A DNA stretch of 64,000 nt from Streptomyces guryensis (GTDB lineage: Bacteria; Actinomycetota; Actinomycetes; Streptomycetales; Streptomycetaceae). The first letter of the stretch is position 1. Each line of letters begins with the position of its first letter. The notes below the pieces were generated by a model that saw only the letters and a program-made list of their open reading frames with translations, made no database searches and was not told the DNA's origin. Below are positions 7,415 through 17,500 of this stretch, piece by piece. The DNA lies in assembly GCF_021261325.1 (NCBI RefSeq), contig NZ_JAJSBI010000003.1:434001-498000 (forward strand), read 5' to 3'. A program made the translations under genes and the position numbers.

Positions 7415-10165
7415 CTACAGCGCACCCTTGCGCGACAGCTGGTTGAAGGCCAGCCAGCCCGGCAGCACCGGCAGCCACAGCGTCAGCAGCCGGAACAGCA
7501 GCACGGCGGGGGCCGCAACCTCCTTGGGGAGGCCCACGGCGATCAGGCCGACCGTCAGGGTCGCCTCCACGGCGCCCACGCCGCCCGGGGTCGGGGCCGC
7601 GGAGCCGAGCGCGTTGCCGGCGAGGAAGACGACGGCGACGCTGGCGATGCTGAGCGAGGTCCCTTGCTGGCCGAAGGCGCGGATCGAGGCGTCCAGGCAC
7701 ATCACGAAGCAGGCGGTCAGCAGCAGCATGCCGCCGATGCCGGTGACGAGCTTCTGCGGCCGCTGCAGCACGTCCAGCATGCGCGGCACGACACCGGCGA
7801 AAAGCGACCGCACGCGCGTGGCGACGAATTTCCGCAGGAACGGCACCGAGGTGGCGACGAGGACGAGCACGGCCACCGTCAGCAGACCCGCGATGACGGT
7901 CCGGGACGGCGACAGGGACGGCGTCTTCTCGGTGCCGGTCAGATAACCGAACGACAGCAGCATCAGGATGTGGCAGCCGAGCCCGAACAGCTGCGAGGCG
8001 CCGACGCTCGCCACCGCGAGCCCCGGACGCACCCCCGCGCGCTGCAGGAAGCGCGTGTTGAGGGCGACACCGCCCACCGCGGCCGGCGCGACGATCTTGA
8101 CGAACGACCCGGCGACCTGCGCCCCCACGGCCCGAGGGAACGGCACCCGCTCCGGCACGAACCCCAGGAGGGCCATGGCCGCCGCGACGTAGCTCAGCGC
8201 CGAGAACAGCACGGCCGCGACGACCCAGCCCCACTGCGCGTTGGCGACCAGAGGGCCGAACTCGATGTGGGTGAGCTGCGTCAGCAGGAAGTACGCGCCG
8301 ATGGCACCGGCGATCAGACTGATCAGCGTCCGCGGCCGCACCCGCTCCAGCCGGGCCGGCTCGACCGGAGCCTGCGGCCTGATCAGCAGCACCTGGTGCC
8401 GGATCTGGGTGAGCAGATCCTCCTCGCGCGCTTCGTCGATGGCCTCGTCGATGGCCCTCTTCTCGGCCCGCTGCTCGGCGCGTACGGCCTTCTTGTCGGG
8501 CTTTTCGAGTACGGGGCCGGGCTGGTCCGGCGCTTCCTCCAGGTGGGCCTGCTTGGCCTGCCGGGATGCCTCCAGGACCGCCTCGCGCTCACGCTGGGCC
8601 CGTTCCCGGGCCAGCTTGCGCAGGGTCGCGCGGGAGGTGCGGCTGAGCGCGATGGGCTGCAGCATCGGCAGACAGTCGGCCACGGCGTCGGGGCCGAGCA
8701 CACCCACCGCCGACGCGACCGCGCGCTCGGCGCCCACCCGCAGCCCGAGCGTCACCAGGAGCTGCGAGATGTCCATGCGCAGCAGCAGATCGCCGGCCGC
8801 GATCTCGCCGACGCGCAGGTCGGTGAGGATGACCGTGCCGGAACGATCCACCAGAATCGCGTCGCCCACCAGCCTGCGGTGCGCGATGCGCCGGGACTGC
8901 AGCGCGCGTACCTGGTGCCAGGTGTCGTGCAGCAGCGCGTCGGTGATCTCGTCGTCCGCGAGGGTGTCGAGGGTGCGCCCGCCGGTGTGCTCGTAGACGA
9001 GCATCACGGCGTCGGGGCCGAGTTCGGAGGTCGCGATCAGCCTGGGAGCGTTGGCGCCGGCCGCGATCGCAGCGTATGCGAGCAGGGCCTCCTGTTCCAG
9101 CGCCTGGCGCAGCGACTGGAGGCTGCTGCGGGTGGCGAAGCCGCGCAGCGTCAGGTTGCGCCACACGCGGTAGAAGAAGCCCTGCGCCTGCTGCTCCCGG
9201 TCGACCACCGTCACGTCCAGGGGCGGGCCGTCCTCGAGTGTGACGAAGTAGCGCCGTCCGCGGTCACCGGTCTCGGGGGTCTCCTGCACTTCCTCGCGTG
9301 ACGCGGTCACCGGGCGGAAGCCGACGTGCCGCAGGCCCGCCATCAGGGTCCGTCCCGTGGGGCGGACATTGGGCGAGCCGACCGCGTACAGCGTCCCGTA
9401 GGCCACGGTCCAGCCCATCAGCACCGTCAGGATGATCGAGAACGGTGTCGTGTAGCCGGTGACCAGCATCGAGAACGCGTCGAGGAGCAGCACGATCCAC
9501 AGCACCGCACGCCAGCGCGGGCGCCGCGACATGCCGACGGCCGTCATGTACGCGATGACCGGCGCGAGATAGCCGTGCACCGGGTCGGTCAGGGCGTGGA
9601 TGTCGCCGGGGGAGGGCTGGGTGAGCGCCTCCTGGATGGAGCCGGGGGCGGCCTTGGCGACCCACAGGTCTGTGGCGAGAGTCACTCCGTGCGCGAGGAC
9701 GGCCGCGAGCACACCGTCGGCGATGCGCAGCCCGTCGCGCTTGATCAGCCGCTCGATCGCGAAGGCGACCGGCACCAGCAGGATCGCGATGCTGGAGGCC
9801 AGGCCGGCGATCTTGATGAGCAGATCGGGCGCCTGCCCGGTGCCTTTGTTGATGTCCTGTTCGAGCCCCGAGGTGGTGCCGTGGGCGAACGCGGCGATCG
9901 CCAGCAGCAGGATGATCCCCAGCACGCCCACCAGGAGGCGCATCAGATCCGAAGGACGGTGCACGCGCGCGGGGAGCAGCGGTTCGTCGCCCTCGACCTC
10001 GTCGATGTGCGCCTCGTCCAGGAAGTCGTCCCCGCCCTTGCCGGCGTCCTTCGAAGCGGTGTCCTTGCCGTCGGAGCCGGTGCGGGAGTCGGAGCCGGTG
10101 CCCGCGCGCGACGAGGCGTCAGAAGTGCTCTCCGCGTCCTCTGGGTGCGCACCCTGCTGCTTCAT
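7415..10165 (-). CDS. Large membrane protein: kinase-like domain plus LPG-synthase/flippase-type membrane domain
   Basis: The ATG at 10165 has AAGAAGAGA just upstream; a GTG at 10189 is a less likely alternative. The 916-aa product has an acidic, Ser/Gly-rich cytosolic N-terminus (1-70). A first membrane block of about six segments follows (75-265). A kinase-like domain (about 280-510) carries AHRRLVGDAILVD and ILTDLRVGEIA where kinases have catalytic and metal loops. A charged helical linker (530-600) leads to a C-terminal membrane block (610-910) of the lysylphosphatidylglycerol-synthase TM/AglD-like family (UPF0104). That family includes flippases for aminoacylated lipids and polyprenyl-linked sugars. 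No aminoacyl-transferase domain is present. Substrate unknown. Confidence 0.8.
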   Translation of the reverse strand: MKQQGAHPEDAESTSDASSRAGTGSDSRTGSDGKDTASKDAGKGGDDFLDEAHIDEVEGDEPLLPARVHRPSDLMRLLVGVLGIILLLAIAAFAHGTTSGLEQDINKGTGQAPDLLIKIAGLASSIAILLVPVAFAIERLIKRDGLRIADGVLAAVLAHGVTLATDLWVAKAAPGSIQEALTQPSPGDIHALTDPVHGYLAPVIAYMTAVGMSRRPRWRAVLWIVLLLDAFSMLVTGYTTPFSIILTVLMGWTVAYGTLYAVGSPNVRPTGRTLMAGLRHVGFRPVTASREEVQETPETGDRGRRYFVTLEDGPPLDVTVVDREQQAQGFFYRVWRNLTLRGFATRSSLQSLRQALEQEALLAYAAIAAGANAPRLIATSELGPDAVMLVYEHTGGRTLDTLADDEITDALLHDTWHQVRALQSRRIAHRRLVGDAILVDRSGTVILTDLRVGEIAAGDLLLRMDISQLLVTLGLRVGAERAVASAVGVLGPDAVADCLPMLQPIALSRTSRATLRKLARERAQREREAVLEASRQAKQAHLEEAPDQPGPVLEKPDKKAVRAEQRAEKRAIDEAIDEAREEDLLTQIRHQVLLIRPQAPVEPARLERVRPRTLISLIAGAIGAYFLLTQLTHIEFGPLVANAQWGWVVAAVLFSALSYVAAAMALLGFVPERVPFPRAVGAQVAGSFVKIVAPAAVGGVALNTRFLQRAGVRPGLAVASVGASQLFGLGCHILMLLSFGYLTGTEKTPSLSPSRTVIAGLLTVAVLVLVATSVPFLRKFVATRVRSLFAGVVPRMLDVLQRPQKLVTGIGGMLLLTACFVMCLDASIRAFGQQGTSLSIASVAVVFLAGNALGSAAPTPGGVGAVEATLTVGLIAVGLPKEVAAPAVLLFRLLTLWLPVLPGWLAFNQLSRKGAL

Positions 10166-10351
10166 CGTCTCTTCTTGATCTCGTATCACCAGTCACCGCC
10201 CGCATGATGGTGGCATGCTCCACCGACGCACAGGGGCATCAGGGTGCAAGAGCGGGGGCGCACAGTCTGCCGGAAGCGCCGCCCGGGGGCGAGGGATACG
10301 CACGGTCCCGAGCGCGTCACGCTGTCGGTGGCGTGCGGCAGGATGGGCCGG

Positions 10352-10738
10352 ATGAGCGAGGAGAGCCTTCCGCGGGACGCCGGCCCGGAGCACGCGGACG
10401 CGCTGCCGGAGTACGCCGAGCGCGTCCTCGAGGTCGCCGAACTGATCCCGCCCGGGCGTGTCATGACATACGGGGACGTCGCCGAGTGGCTGGAGGAGGG
10501 CGGGCCTCGCCAGGTCGGCCGGGTGATGGCCCTCTACGGGGGAGCCGTTGCGTGGTGGCGTGTCGTACGCGCGGACGGTGTCCTGCTCCCGGGGCACGAA
10601 CTGCGTGCTCTCGATCACTACCGCGCCGAGGGCACCCCCCTGAAGGAGGCGAGCAGGGCCGCCGAGGGCCACCTGCCGCGCCTCGACATGAGGCGGGCGC
10701 GATGGGACGGCGGCGAACGCGCGGAGGGTCACACCTGA
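10352..10738 (+). CDS. Alkyltransferase-like (ATL) DNA-repair protein
   Basis: The 128-aa protein has the MGMT C-terminal DNA-binding fold: IPPGRVMTYGDVAEWL, the Arg-finger region GGPRQVGRVMALYGG, then VAWWRVVRADGVLLPG. Where MGMT has PCHRVV, this protein has AWWRVV, so the alkyl-accepting Cys is replaced by Trp. That is the defining feature of ATL proteins. They bind O6-alkylguanine without repairing it and flag the lesion for nucleotide excision repair. The start is ATG 10352 with an upstream ATG at 10343 as an alternative. It lies just upstream of adnAB, in a repair-rich stretch. Confidence 0.8.
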   Translation: MSEESLPRDAGPEHADALPEYAERVLEVAELIPPGRVMTYGDVAEWLEEGGPRQVGRVMALYGGAVAWWRVVRADGVLLPGHELRALDHYRAEGTPLKEASRAAEGHLPRLDMRRARWDGGERAEGHT

Positions 10739-10995
10739 AAGCTTCCGCCATCGGACGGGCCTGTGTGTGACCCGTGATCCGTACGGGGGACCCGGGGCAC
10801 GTTTGTGGCATGGCGTACGTTCGTGGGGCGAGGGGCCCGCGGGGTGCGAGTGCCGCGAGGGAAGAAGCGGAAGCCCTGCTTCCGCAAGCTGCGTCGGCGT
10901 AGCGTCGGCTGCACACGTCCCCCTCACCCCCCGATCACCGCCCGGCACGCGCGGTGGTCCGACGACCAGCACAACCACCAGGACCGGCGAACCAC

Positions 10996-13900
10996 GTGAG
11001 CTCCTCTTCCTCCACCAGGCGCCTGCCGCACCCCCAGGTGCGGCAGGGGGGCCGTGGCGCCTACCGACTGGTGCGTACCCCGCCGACCCGACAGGGTCCC
11101 CCTCGTCTGGACGCGCCACAGCGCGCCGTGGTTGACCACCAGGGCGGCCCGTTGCTCGTCCTCGCAGGTCCGGGCACCGGCAAGACCACCACGCTGGTCG
11201 AGTCCGTGGCGGCGCGGATCGCCCGTGGTGGGGACCCCGAGCGCATCCTGGTGCTGACGTTCAGCCGCAGGGCGGCCGCCGAACTGCGCGACCGCATGGC
11301 CCTGCGCATAGGAGCGGCACGCGCGCCCCAGGCGACCACCTTCCACTCGTTCTGCTACGCCCTGGTCCGCGCCCACCAGGACAACGACCTGTTCGTGGAG
11401 CCGCTGCGCCTGCTGTCCGGCCCCGAACAGGACGTGACCGTCCGTGAACTGCTCGCGGGCCAGGTCGACCTGGAGCGGCTCGGCCTGGCGCACGTGCGCT
11501 GGCCCGACGAACTGCGGGCCTGCCTGACCACCCGGGGCTTCGCCGACGAGGTCCGCGCGGTCCTCGCCCGCAGCCGCGAACTGGGCCTGGGGCCCGGCGC
11601 CCTGGGCGCCTTCGCCCGCCGCATCGGCCGCCCCGACTGGCGTGCCGCGGCCACCTTCCTCGCCGAGTACCTCGACGTGCTCGACCTGCAGGGCGTCGTC
11701 GACTACGCGGAACTGGTCCACCGCGCGGTCCTCCTCGCCCGCCGCCCCGAGGCAGCCGAGCGGCTCGCCGCGCGCTACGACGCCGTCTTCGTGGACGAGT
11801 ACCAGGACACGGACGCCGCCCAGGTACGGCTGCTGCACACCCTCGCAGGCAGTGGCCGCACCCTCGTCGCCTTCGGCGACCCCGACCAGTCGATCTACGC
11901 GTTCCGCGGCGCGGACGTGGGCGGCATCCTCGAGTTCCCGGGCGCCTTCCCGCGCGCGGACGGCCGCCCGGCACCCGTCGAGGTCCTGCGCACGTCCCGC
12001 CGCTCCGGTGCCGCCCTGCTCGGCGCGACCCGGCTGCTCACCCAGCGCATGCCGCTCACCCGGCTTCCGGCCCAGCAGGTACGCGCGCACCGCGAACTCG
12101 CCCCGGTGCGGGACGGCGGCCGCGTCGAGGCGTACACGTACCCGACACCCGGTACGGAACTGGACAACATCGCCGACATCCTGCGCCGGGCACACCTGGA
12201 GGACGGCGTCCCCTGGCGTGAGATGGCCGTCCTGGTGCGCGCCGGATCCCGCACGATTCCGACGGTCCGCCGAGCCCTCACCGCGGCGGGCGTGCCCCTG
12301 GACATCGACGGTGACGACCTGCCGCTGCGCCACGAACCAGCCGTGGCGCCGCTGCTGACGGCACTGCGGGCGGTGGCCGAGGCGGAGGCGGCGCGGACCG
12401 ACGTGCCGGACGAGCCAGGCGCCGAGCCCCCCGCCGAAGCCGCCGTGCACAAAGAGGGCGGTTCCGAAGAGACCCCTTCGCAAGGACTCGTCTCCGAAGA
12501 GCCAGAGACCGCCGCGTCCTGGCTCGACACCGAAACCGCCCTGACCCTGCTGACCTCCCCCCTCGCCGGCATGGACGCCGCCGACCTGCGCCGTCTCGGG
12601 CGCGCCCTGCGCGACGAGGAACGGGCCGCGGGCAACCCCCTGCCACCGCCCTCGGACCGGCTGCTCGCGCTGGCGCTGGCCCAACCCGAACGCCTGGTCG
12701 CGCACGACCCCACGTACGCGCGTGGCGCCCAGCGCCTCGGCGCACTGCTGCGCAGGGCCCGTGAACGCCTCGCGAGCGGCGGCACGGCCGAGGAAGCGCT
12801 GTGGGACCTGTGGGACGGCACACCGTGGCCGGCCCGGCTGGAGCGCTCCGCGCGACGCGGCGGCGCTGCCGGGCGCAACGCCGACCGCGACCTGGACGCC
12901 GTGTGCGCGCTGTTCGCGACCGCCGCGCGCGCGGAGGAGCGCACCGGCGGCCGGGGCGCCCTCAACTTCCTCGAGGAGATCGACGCCGAGGACATCGCCG
13001 CCGACACCCTCACGCGGCGTGCCGTGCGCCCCGACGCCGTACGCCTGATGACCGCGCACCGCTCCAAGGGCCTGGAGTGGAACCTGGTCGTCGTCGCGGG
13101 CGTGCAGGAGGGACTGTGGCCGGACCTGCGCCGCCGCGGCTCCCTCCTGGAGGCCGACCGCATCGGCCGCGACGGACTCGCCGAACCGCTCACCCCGGGC
13201 GCGCTGCTCGCGGAGGAGCGCCGCCTGTTCTACGTGGCCGCCACGCGCGCGCGTGAACGCCTCGTCGTCACCGCCGTGAAGGCCCCCGCGGACGACGGTG
13301 ACCAGCCCTCCCGCTTCCTCACCGAACTCGGCGTCGAACCCAGGGACGTCACGGGCCGCCCGCGCCGCCCGCTGTCCGTCGCCGCGCTCGTCGCCGAACT
13401 GCGCGCCACCACCGTCGACCCGCGCGTCTCGGACACCCTCAGGGAGGCCGCCGCCCACCGCCTGGCCCGGCTCGCCGCGCTAGCCGACGACGACGGCCGC
13501 CCGCTCGTCCCGTCCGCCCATCCCTACCGCTGGTGGGGCATGTACGAGCCGACCGAGAGCAAGGTGCCGCTGCGCAACCGCGACCAGCCCGTCGTGCTCT
13601 CCGGCAGCGCCCTCGACCAACTCGCCAACACCTGCGCCCTGCAGTGGTTCCTGGGCCGCGAGGTGAAGGCCGACGCCCCCGCGACGGCCGCCCAGGGCTT
13701 CGGCAACGTCGTGCACGTCCTCGCGGACGAGGTCGCCTCCGGACACACCCCAGCCGACCTCGCAGTCCTCATGGAGCGCCTCGACTCCGTGTGGAACGCG
13801 CTCGCCTTCGACGCGCCCTGGAAGTCGGCGCAGGAGAAGGACAACGCGCGCGTGGCGCTCGAACGCTTCCTGAAGTGGCATGTCGACACCAGTGGCGCCC

Positions 13901-14400
13901 GCACCGGCCGCACCCCGGTGGCCAGCGAGCACGGCTTCGACGTCACCCTCGAAGCAGGCGACTACGAGGTCCGCATCCGCGGCTCCATGGACCGCGTCGA
14001 GGCCGACGGCGAGGGCCGCGCCTACGTCGTCGACTTCAAGACCGGCAAACAGGCGCCGACCGCGCGCGAAGTGGAACGCCACCCGCAGCTCGCGGTCTAC
14101 CAGCTCGCCGTCCGTGAAGGCGCCGTCGACGAGGCCTTCGACGGCATACGTCCCGAGCCCGGCGGCGCCGAGCTGGTCCAGCTGCGCCAGGGCGCCGCCC
14201 GGCGCGACGGCGGCGAGACCCTGCCCAAAGTGCAGGCCCAGGAACCGCTGGAGGGGGAGTGGGCCGGCGAACTGCTCGCCAACGCCGCCGGAAAGGTCCT
14301 CGACGAACGGTTCACCCCGAGCGCCGGCCAGCACTGCACCCACTGCGCCTTCAGGGCGTCCTGCAGCGCGCGGCCCGAAGGACGACATGTGGTCGAGTGA
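10996..14400 (+). CDS. adnA: AdnA-type ATP-dependent helicase-nuclease subunit
   Basis: This 1134-aa UvrD-like helicase is fused to a RecB-family nuclease. Walker A is GPGTGKTTT, motif II is VDEYQDTD, and a late motor motif is TAHRSKGLEWN. The nuclease active site is in VVDFKTGK with PQLAVYQLAV following. Cysteines for an AddB-type Fe-S cluster are present: one in LANTCALQW before the nuclease and the trio HCTHCAFRASC at the end. With AdnB it resects double-strand breaks for recombination in actinobacteria. The naming as AdnA follows gene order (upstream of AdnB, as in mycobacteria). The start is taken at GTG 10996; an open frame extends to 10954. Confidence 0.85.
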   Translation: MSSSSSTRRLPHPQVRQGGRGAYRLVRTPPTRQGPPRLDAPQRAVVDHQGGPLLVLAGPGTGKTTTLVESVAARIARGGDPERILVLTFSRRAAAELRDRMALRIGAARAPQATTFHSFCYALVRAHQDNDLFVEPLRLLSGPEQDVTVRELLAGQVDLERLGLAHVRWPDELRACLTTRGFADEVRAVLARSRELGLGPGALGAFARRIGRPDWRAAATFLAEYLDVLDLQGVVDYAELVHRAVLLARRPEAAERLAARYDAVFVDEYQDTDAAQVRLLHTLAGSGRTLVAFGDPDQSIYAFRGADVGGILEFPGAFPRADGRPAPVEVLRTSRRSGAALLGATRLLTQRMPLTRLPAQQVRAHRELAPVRDGGRVEAYTYPTPGTELDNIADILRRAHLEDGVPWREMAVLVRAGSRTIPTVRRALTAAGVPLDIDGDDLPLRHEPAVAPLLTALRAVAEAEAARTDVPDEPGAEPPAEAAVHKEGGSEETPSQGLVSEEPETAASWLDTETALTLLTSPLAGMDAADLRRLGRALRDEERAAGNPLPPPSDRLLALALAQPERLVAHDPTYARGAQRLGALLRRARERLASGGTAEEALWDLWDGTPWPARLERSARRGGAAGRNADRDLDAVCALFATAARAEERTGGRGALNFLEEIDAEDIAADTLTRRAVRPDAVRLMTAHRSKGLEWNLVVVAGVQEGLWPDLRRRGSLLEADRIGRDGLAEPLTPGALLAEERRLFYVAATRARERLVVTAVKAPADDGDQPSRFLTELGVEPRDVTGRPRRPLSVAALVAELRATTVDPRVSDTLREAAAHRLARLAALADDDGRPLVPSAHPYRWWGMYEPTESKVPLRNRDQPVVLSGSALDQLANTCALQWFLGREVKADAPATAAQGFGNVVHVLADEVASGHTPADLAVLMERLDSVWNALAFDAPWKSAQEKDNARVALERFLKWHVDTSGARTGRTPVASEHGFDVTLEAGDYEVRIRGSMDRVEADGEGRAYVVDFKTGKQAPTAREVERHPQLAVYQLAVREGAVDEAFDGIRPEPGGAELVQLRQGAARRDGGETLPKVQAQEPLEGEWAGELLANAAGKVLDERFTPSAGQHCTHCAFRASCSARPEGRHVVE

Positions 14401-14506
14401 CGGGGGTGATCTTCCGGGCCCGATGTGATCGACCGCACCACACGTGCTGACCTGCGCTTCTCCCCGCCCCGAGGCCGATTGGGCCTTCACTGTCAGTGGC
14501 CGCCGC

Positions 14507-14512
14507 TAGCCT
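14507..14512 (+). promoter_or_regulatory. -10 box giving a probable leaderless adnB transcript
   Basis: TAGCCT lies 7 nt before the chosen GTG start at 14520. This is the TANNNT spacing typical of leaderless Streptomyces transcripts, and no Shine-Dalgarno sequence precedes the start. Confidence 0.45.
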
Positions 14513-14519
14513 CTGTGAC

Positions 14520-17500
14520 GTGCCGCCCCGTATCACCGATCCCGACCAGCTCAAGGAGCTCCTCGGGATTCCGTTCACCCCGGAGCAGACGGCCTGCATC
14601 GTCGCGCCGCCCGCCCCGCAGGTGATCGTGGCCGGAGCAGGCTCGGGCAAGACGACGGTGATGGCGGCACGCGTGGTGTGGCTGGTCGGCACCGGGCAGG
14701 TCGCACCCGAGCAGGTCCTCGGCCTCACCTTCACCAACAAGGCGGCCGGTGAACTCGCCGAGCGCGTCCGCAAGGCGCTCGTCAAGGCAGGCGTCACCGA
14801 CCCTGACGCCATCGACCCGGACAACCCGCCGGGCGAGCCCGTGATCTCGACGTACCACGCCTTCGCGGGCCGCCTCCTGACCGACCACGGCCTGCGCATC
14901 GGCCTCGAACCGACCGCCCGTCTACTCGCCGACGCCACCCGCTACCAGCTCGCCGCGCGCGTGCTGCGCGAGGCACCGGGCCCCTACCCGGCGCTCACCC
15001 GCTCCTTCGCGGACCTCGTCAGCGACCTCCTCGCCCTCGACGCCGAACTCGCCGAGCACCTCGTACGGCCCGAGGACGTGCGCACGTACGATGCCGGGCT
15101 GCTGCGCACCCTGGAGGGCGCCAAGCTCACCAACGCCGACCTGCGCAAGGTTCCCGAAGCCGCCGCCGCCCGCCGCGAACTCGCCGACCTGGTGGCCCGC
15201 TACCGCACCGCCAAACGCGAACGCGACCTGCTCGACTTCGGCGACCAGATCGCCCTGTCCGCCCAGCTCGCCCGCATCCCCGAGGCGGGCCGCATCCTGC
15301 GCGACGAGTTCCGTGTGGTCCTCCTCGACGAGTACCAGGACACCTCGGTCGCCCAGCGCATCCTCCTGGCAGGCCTGTTCGGCGACGGCACCGGCCATCC
15401 GGTGACCGCCGTCGGCGACCCCTGCCAGGCGATCTACGGCTGGCGCGGAGCCTCCGTCGCCAACCTGGACGACTTCCCGGCCCACTTCGCGCACCCCGAC
15501 GGCCGCCCCGCCGGCCGCCAGGCGCTCAGTGAGAACCGCCGCAGCGGCGGCCGCCTCCTCGACCTCGCCAACGGCCTCGCCGAGCCCCTGCGCGCCATGC
15601 ACGCGGGCGTGGAGGCCCTCCGCCCGGCCCCCGGCGCCGAACGTGACGGCATCGTGCGCTGCGCGCTGCTGCCCAACCACGCCGAGGAGATCGACTGGAT
15701 CGCCGACTCCATCGCCCACCTGGTGAACACCGGCAAGCCGCCCGGCGAGATCGCCGTCCTGTGCCGTACGGCAACCGACTTCGCCGAGATCCAGGGCGCA
15801 CTCGTCACCCGCGACGTCCCCGTCGAGGTGGTCGGCCTGTCCGGGCTGCTGCACCTGCCCGAGATCGCCGACCTGGTCGCCGTCTGCGAGGTCCTCCAGG
15901 ACCCCGGCGCCAACGCCTGCCTGGTCCGCCTGCTGACCGGCCCGCGCTGGCGCATCGGCCCCCGCGACCTGGCCCTCCTGGGACGTCGCGCCCGGTTCCT
16001 CGTCGCCCACGCGCGCGTGGGCGACGACGAGGACCGCGACCGCCGGCTCGCCGAAGCCGTCGAGGGCGTCGACCCCTCCGAGGTGACCTCGCTCGCCGAC
16101 GCCCTCGACACCTTCCTGGAGCTGCCGCTCGACGCCGAACACGAGGACGACGGGCTGCCCTTCTCACCGGACGCACGCGTGCGGTTCGCGCGCCTGGCCG
16201 CCGAACTGCGCGACCTGCGCCGCTCGCTGGCCGACCCGCTCATGGACGTCCTGCACCGCGTCCTCGCCGTGACCGGCCTGGAGGTCGAGCTGTCCGCGTC
16301 CCCGCACGCCCTGGCCGCCCGCCGCCGCGAGACCCTCTCCAACTTCCTGGACATCGCCGCCTCCTTCGCCGCCGGCGACCGCGAGGCCACCCTGCTCGCC
16401 TTCCTGGGCTTCCTGCGCACCGCCGCCCAGTACGAGAAAGGCCTCGACAACGCCCTCCCGGGCGGCGAGAACACCGTGAAGGTCCTCACCGCCCACAAGT
16501 CCAAAGGCCTGGAGTGGGACGTCGTCGCCGTCCCCGGCCTGGTCACCGGCACCTTCCCCAGCACCCAGGGCCGCGAGAAGTGGACCGCCCAGGGCAAGGT
16601 CCTGCCACACGAACTGCGCGGCGACGCCGACACCCTGCCCGACGTCGCAGCATGGGACTCCCGGGGCCTCAAAGCCTTCCAGGAGGCCATGAAGGAACAC
16701 CAGCACACCGAGGAACTCCGCCTCGGCTACGTCACCTTCACCCGCCCCCGCTCCCTCCTCCTCGGCTCCGGGCACTGGTGGGGCCCCACCCAGAAGAAGC
16801 CCCGCGGCCCCTCCGACTTCCTGCAAGCCCTCCACGACCACTGCGCCGCCGGATACGGCGAGATCGAGGTGTGGGCGGACGCACCGGCCGAGGACGAGGA
16901 GAACCCGGCCCTGGACACGGCGACAGCCGACCAGGTCTGGCCGCTGCCCCTGGACGAGGCATCCCTGGCCCGACGCCGGACGGCCGCCGAAACGGTCCTC
17001 GCCCACCTGGAGGACCTCGCCTCCCACGAGGACGGCCACCCCGCGGCCACACACGACCCGGACAGCCACGACGACCCGGAGTGGCCCCCGCCGCCGGAAG
17101 ACGAAGACCTGCCGTACGAAGAGGAGGACCCGTTCGCGGGGGAGGACCCGGCCGAGTGGGACGCCTGGTCCACGGACCGCCCGGCCATCCCGCACCAGGC
17201 AGCGGCCCCGGAGGGAAACGCGAACCAGGACGCACGCGCGCACCCCGGCCCGCCCGAATCCGCTGCCGAGCACGCCCACACCGCCCCTGCGCGCCCCCGC
17301 GCCGCCGCCCACACCCGCCTCACCCCGGAGGAGACCCGCACCCTCGCCTCCTGGGACCGCGACCTCGACGCCCTCACCGGCGAACTCCTGCGCGCGCGGG
17401 AAGCCGTCACCGACGTCCCCCTCCCGGCGTCCCTCACCACTTCGCAGGTACTGCGCCTGGCCGCCGACCCGGACGGTTTCGCGCAGGAACTCGCACGCCC

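Noticed and set aside
10739..10995. Small genes between ATL and adnA
   Set aside because: Short open frames lack start signals. The only structure is a weak hairpin at 10867-10885 without a T tract.
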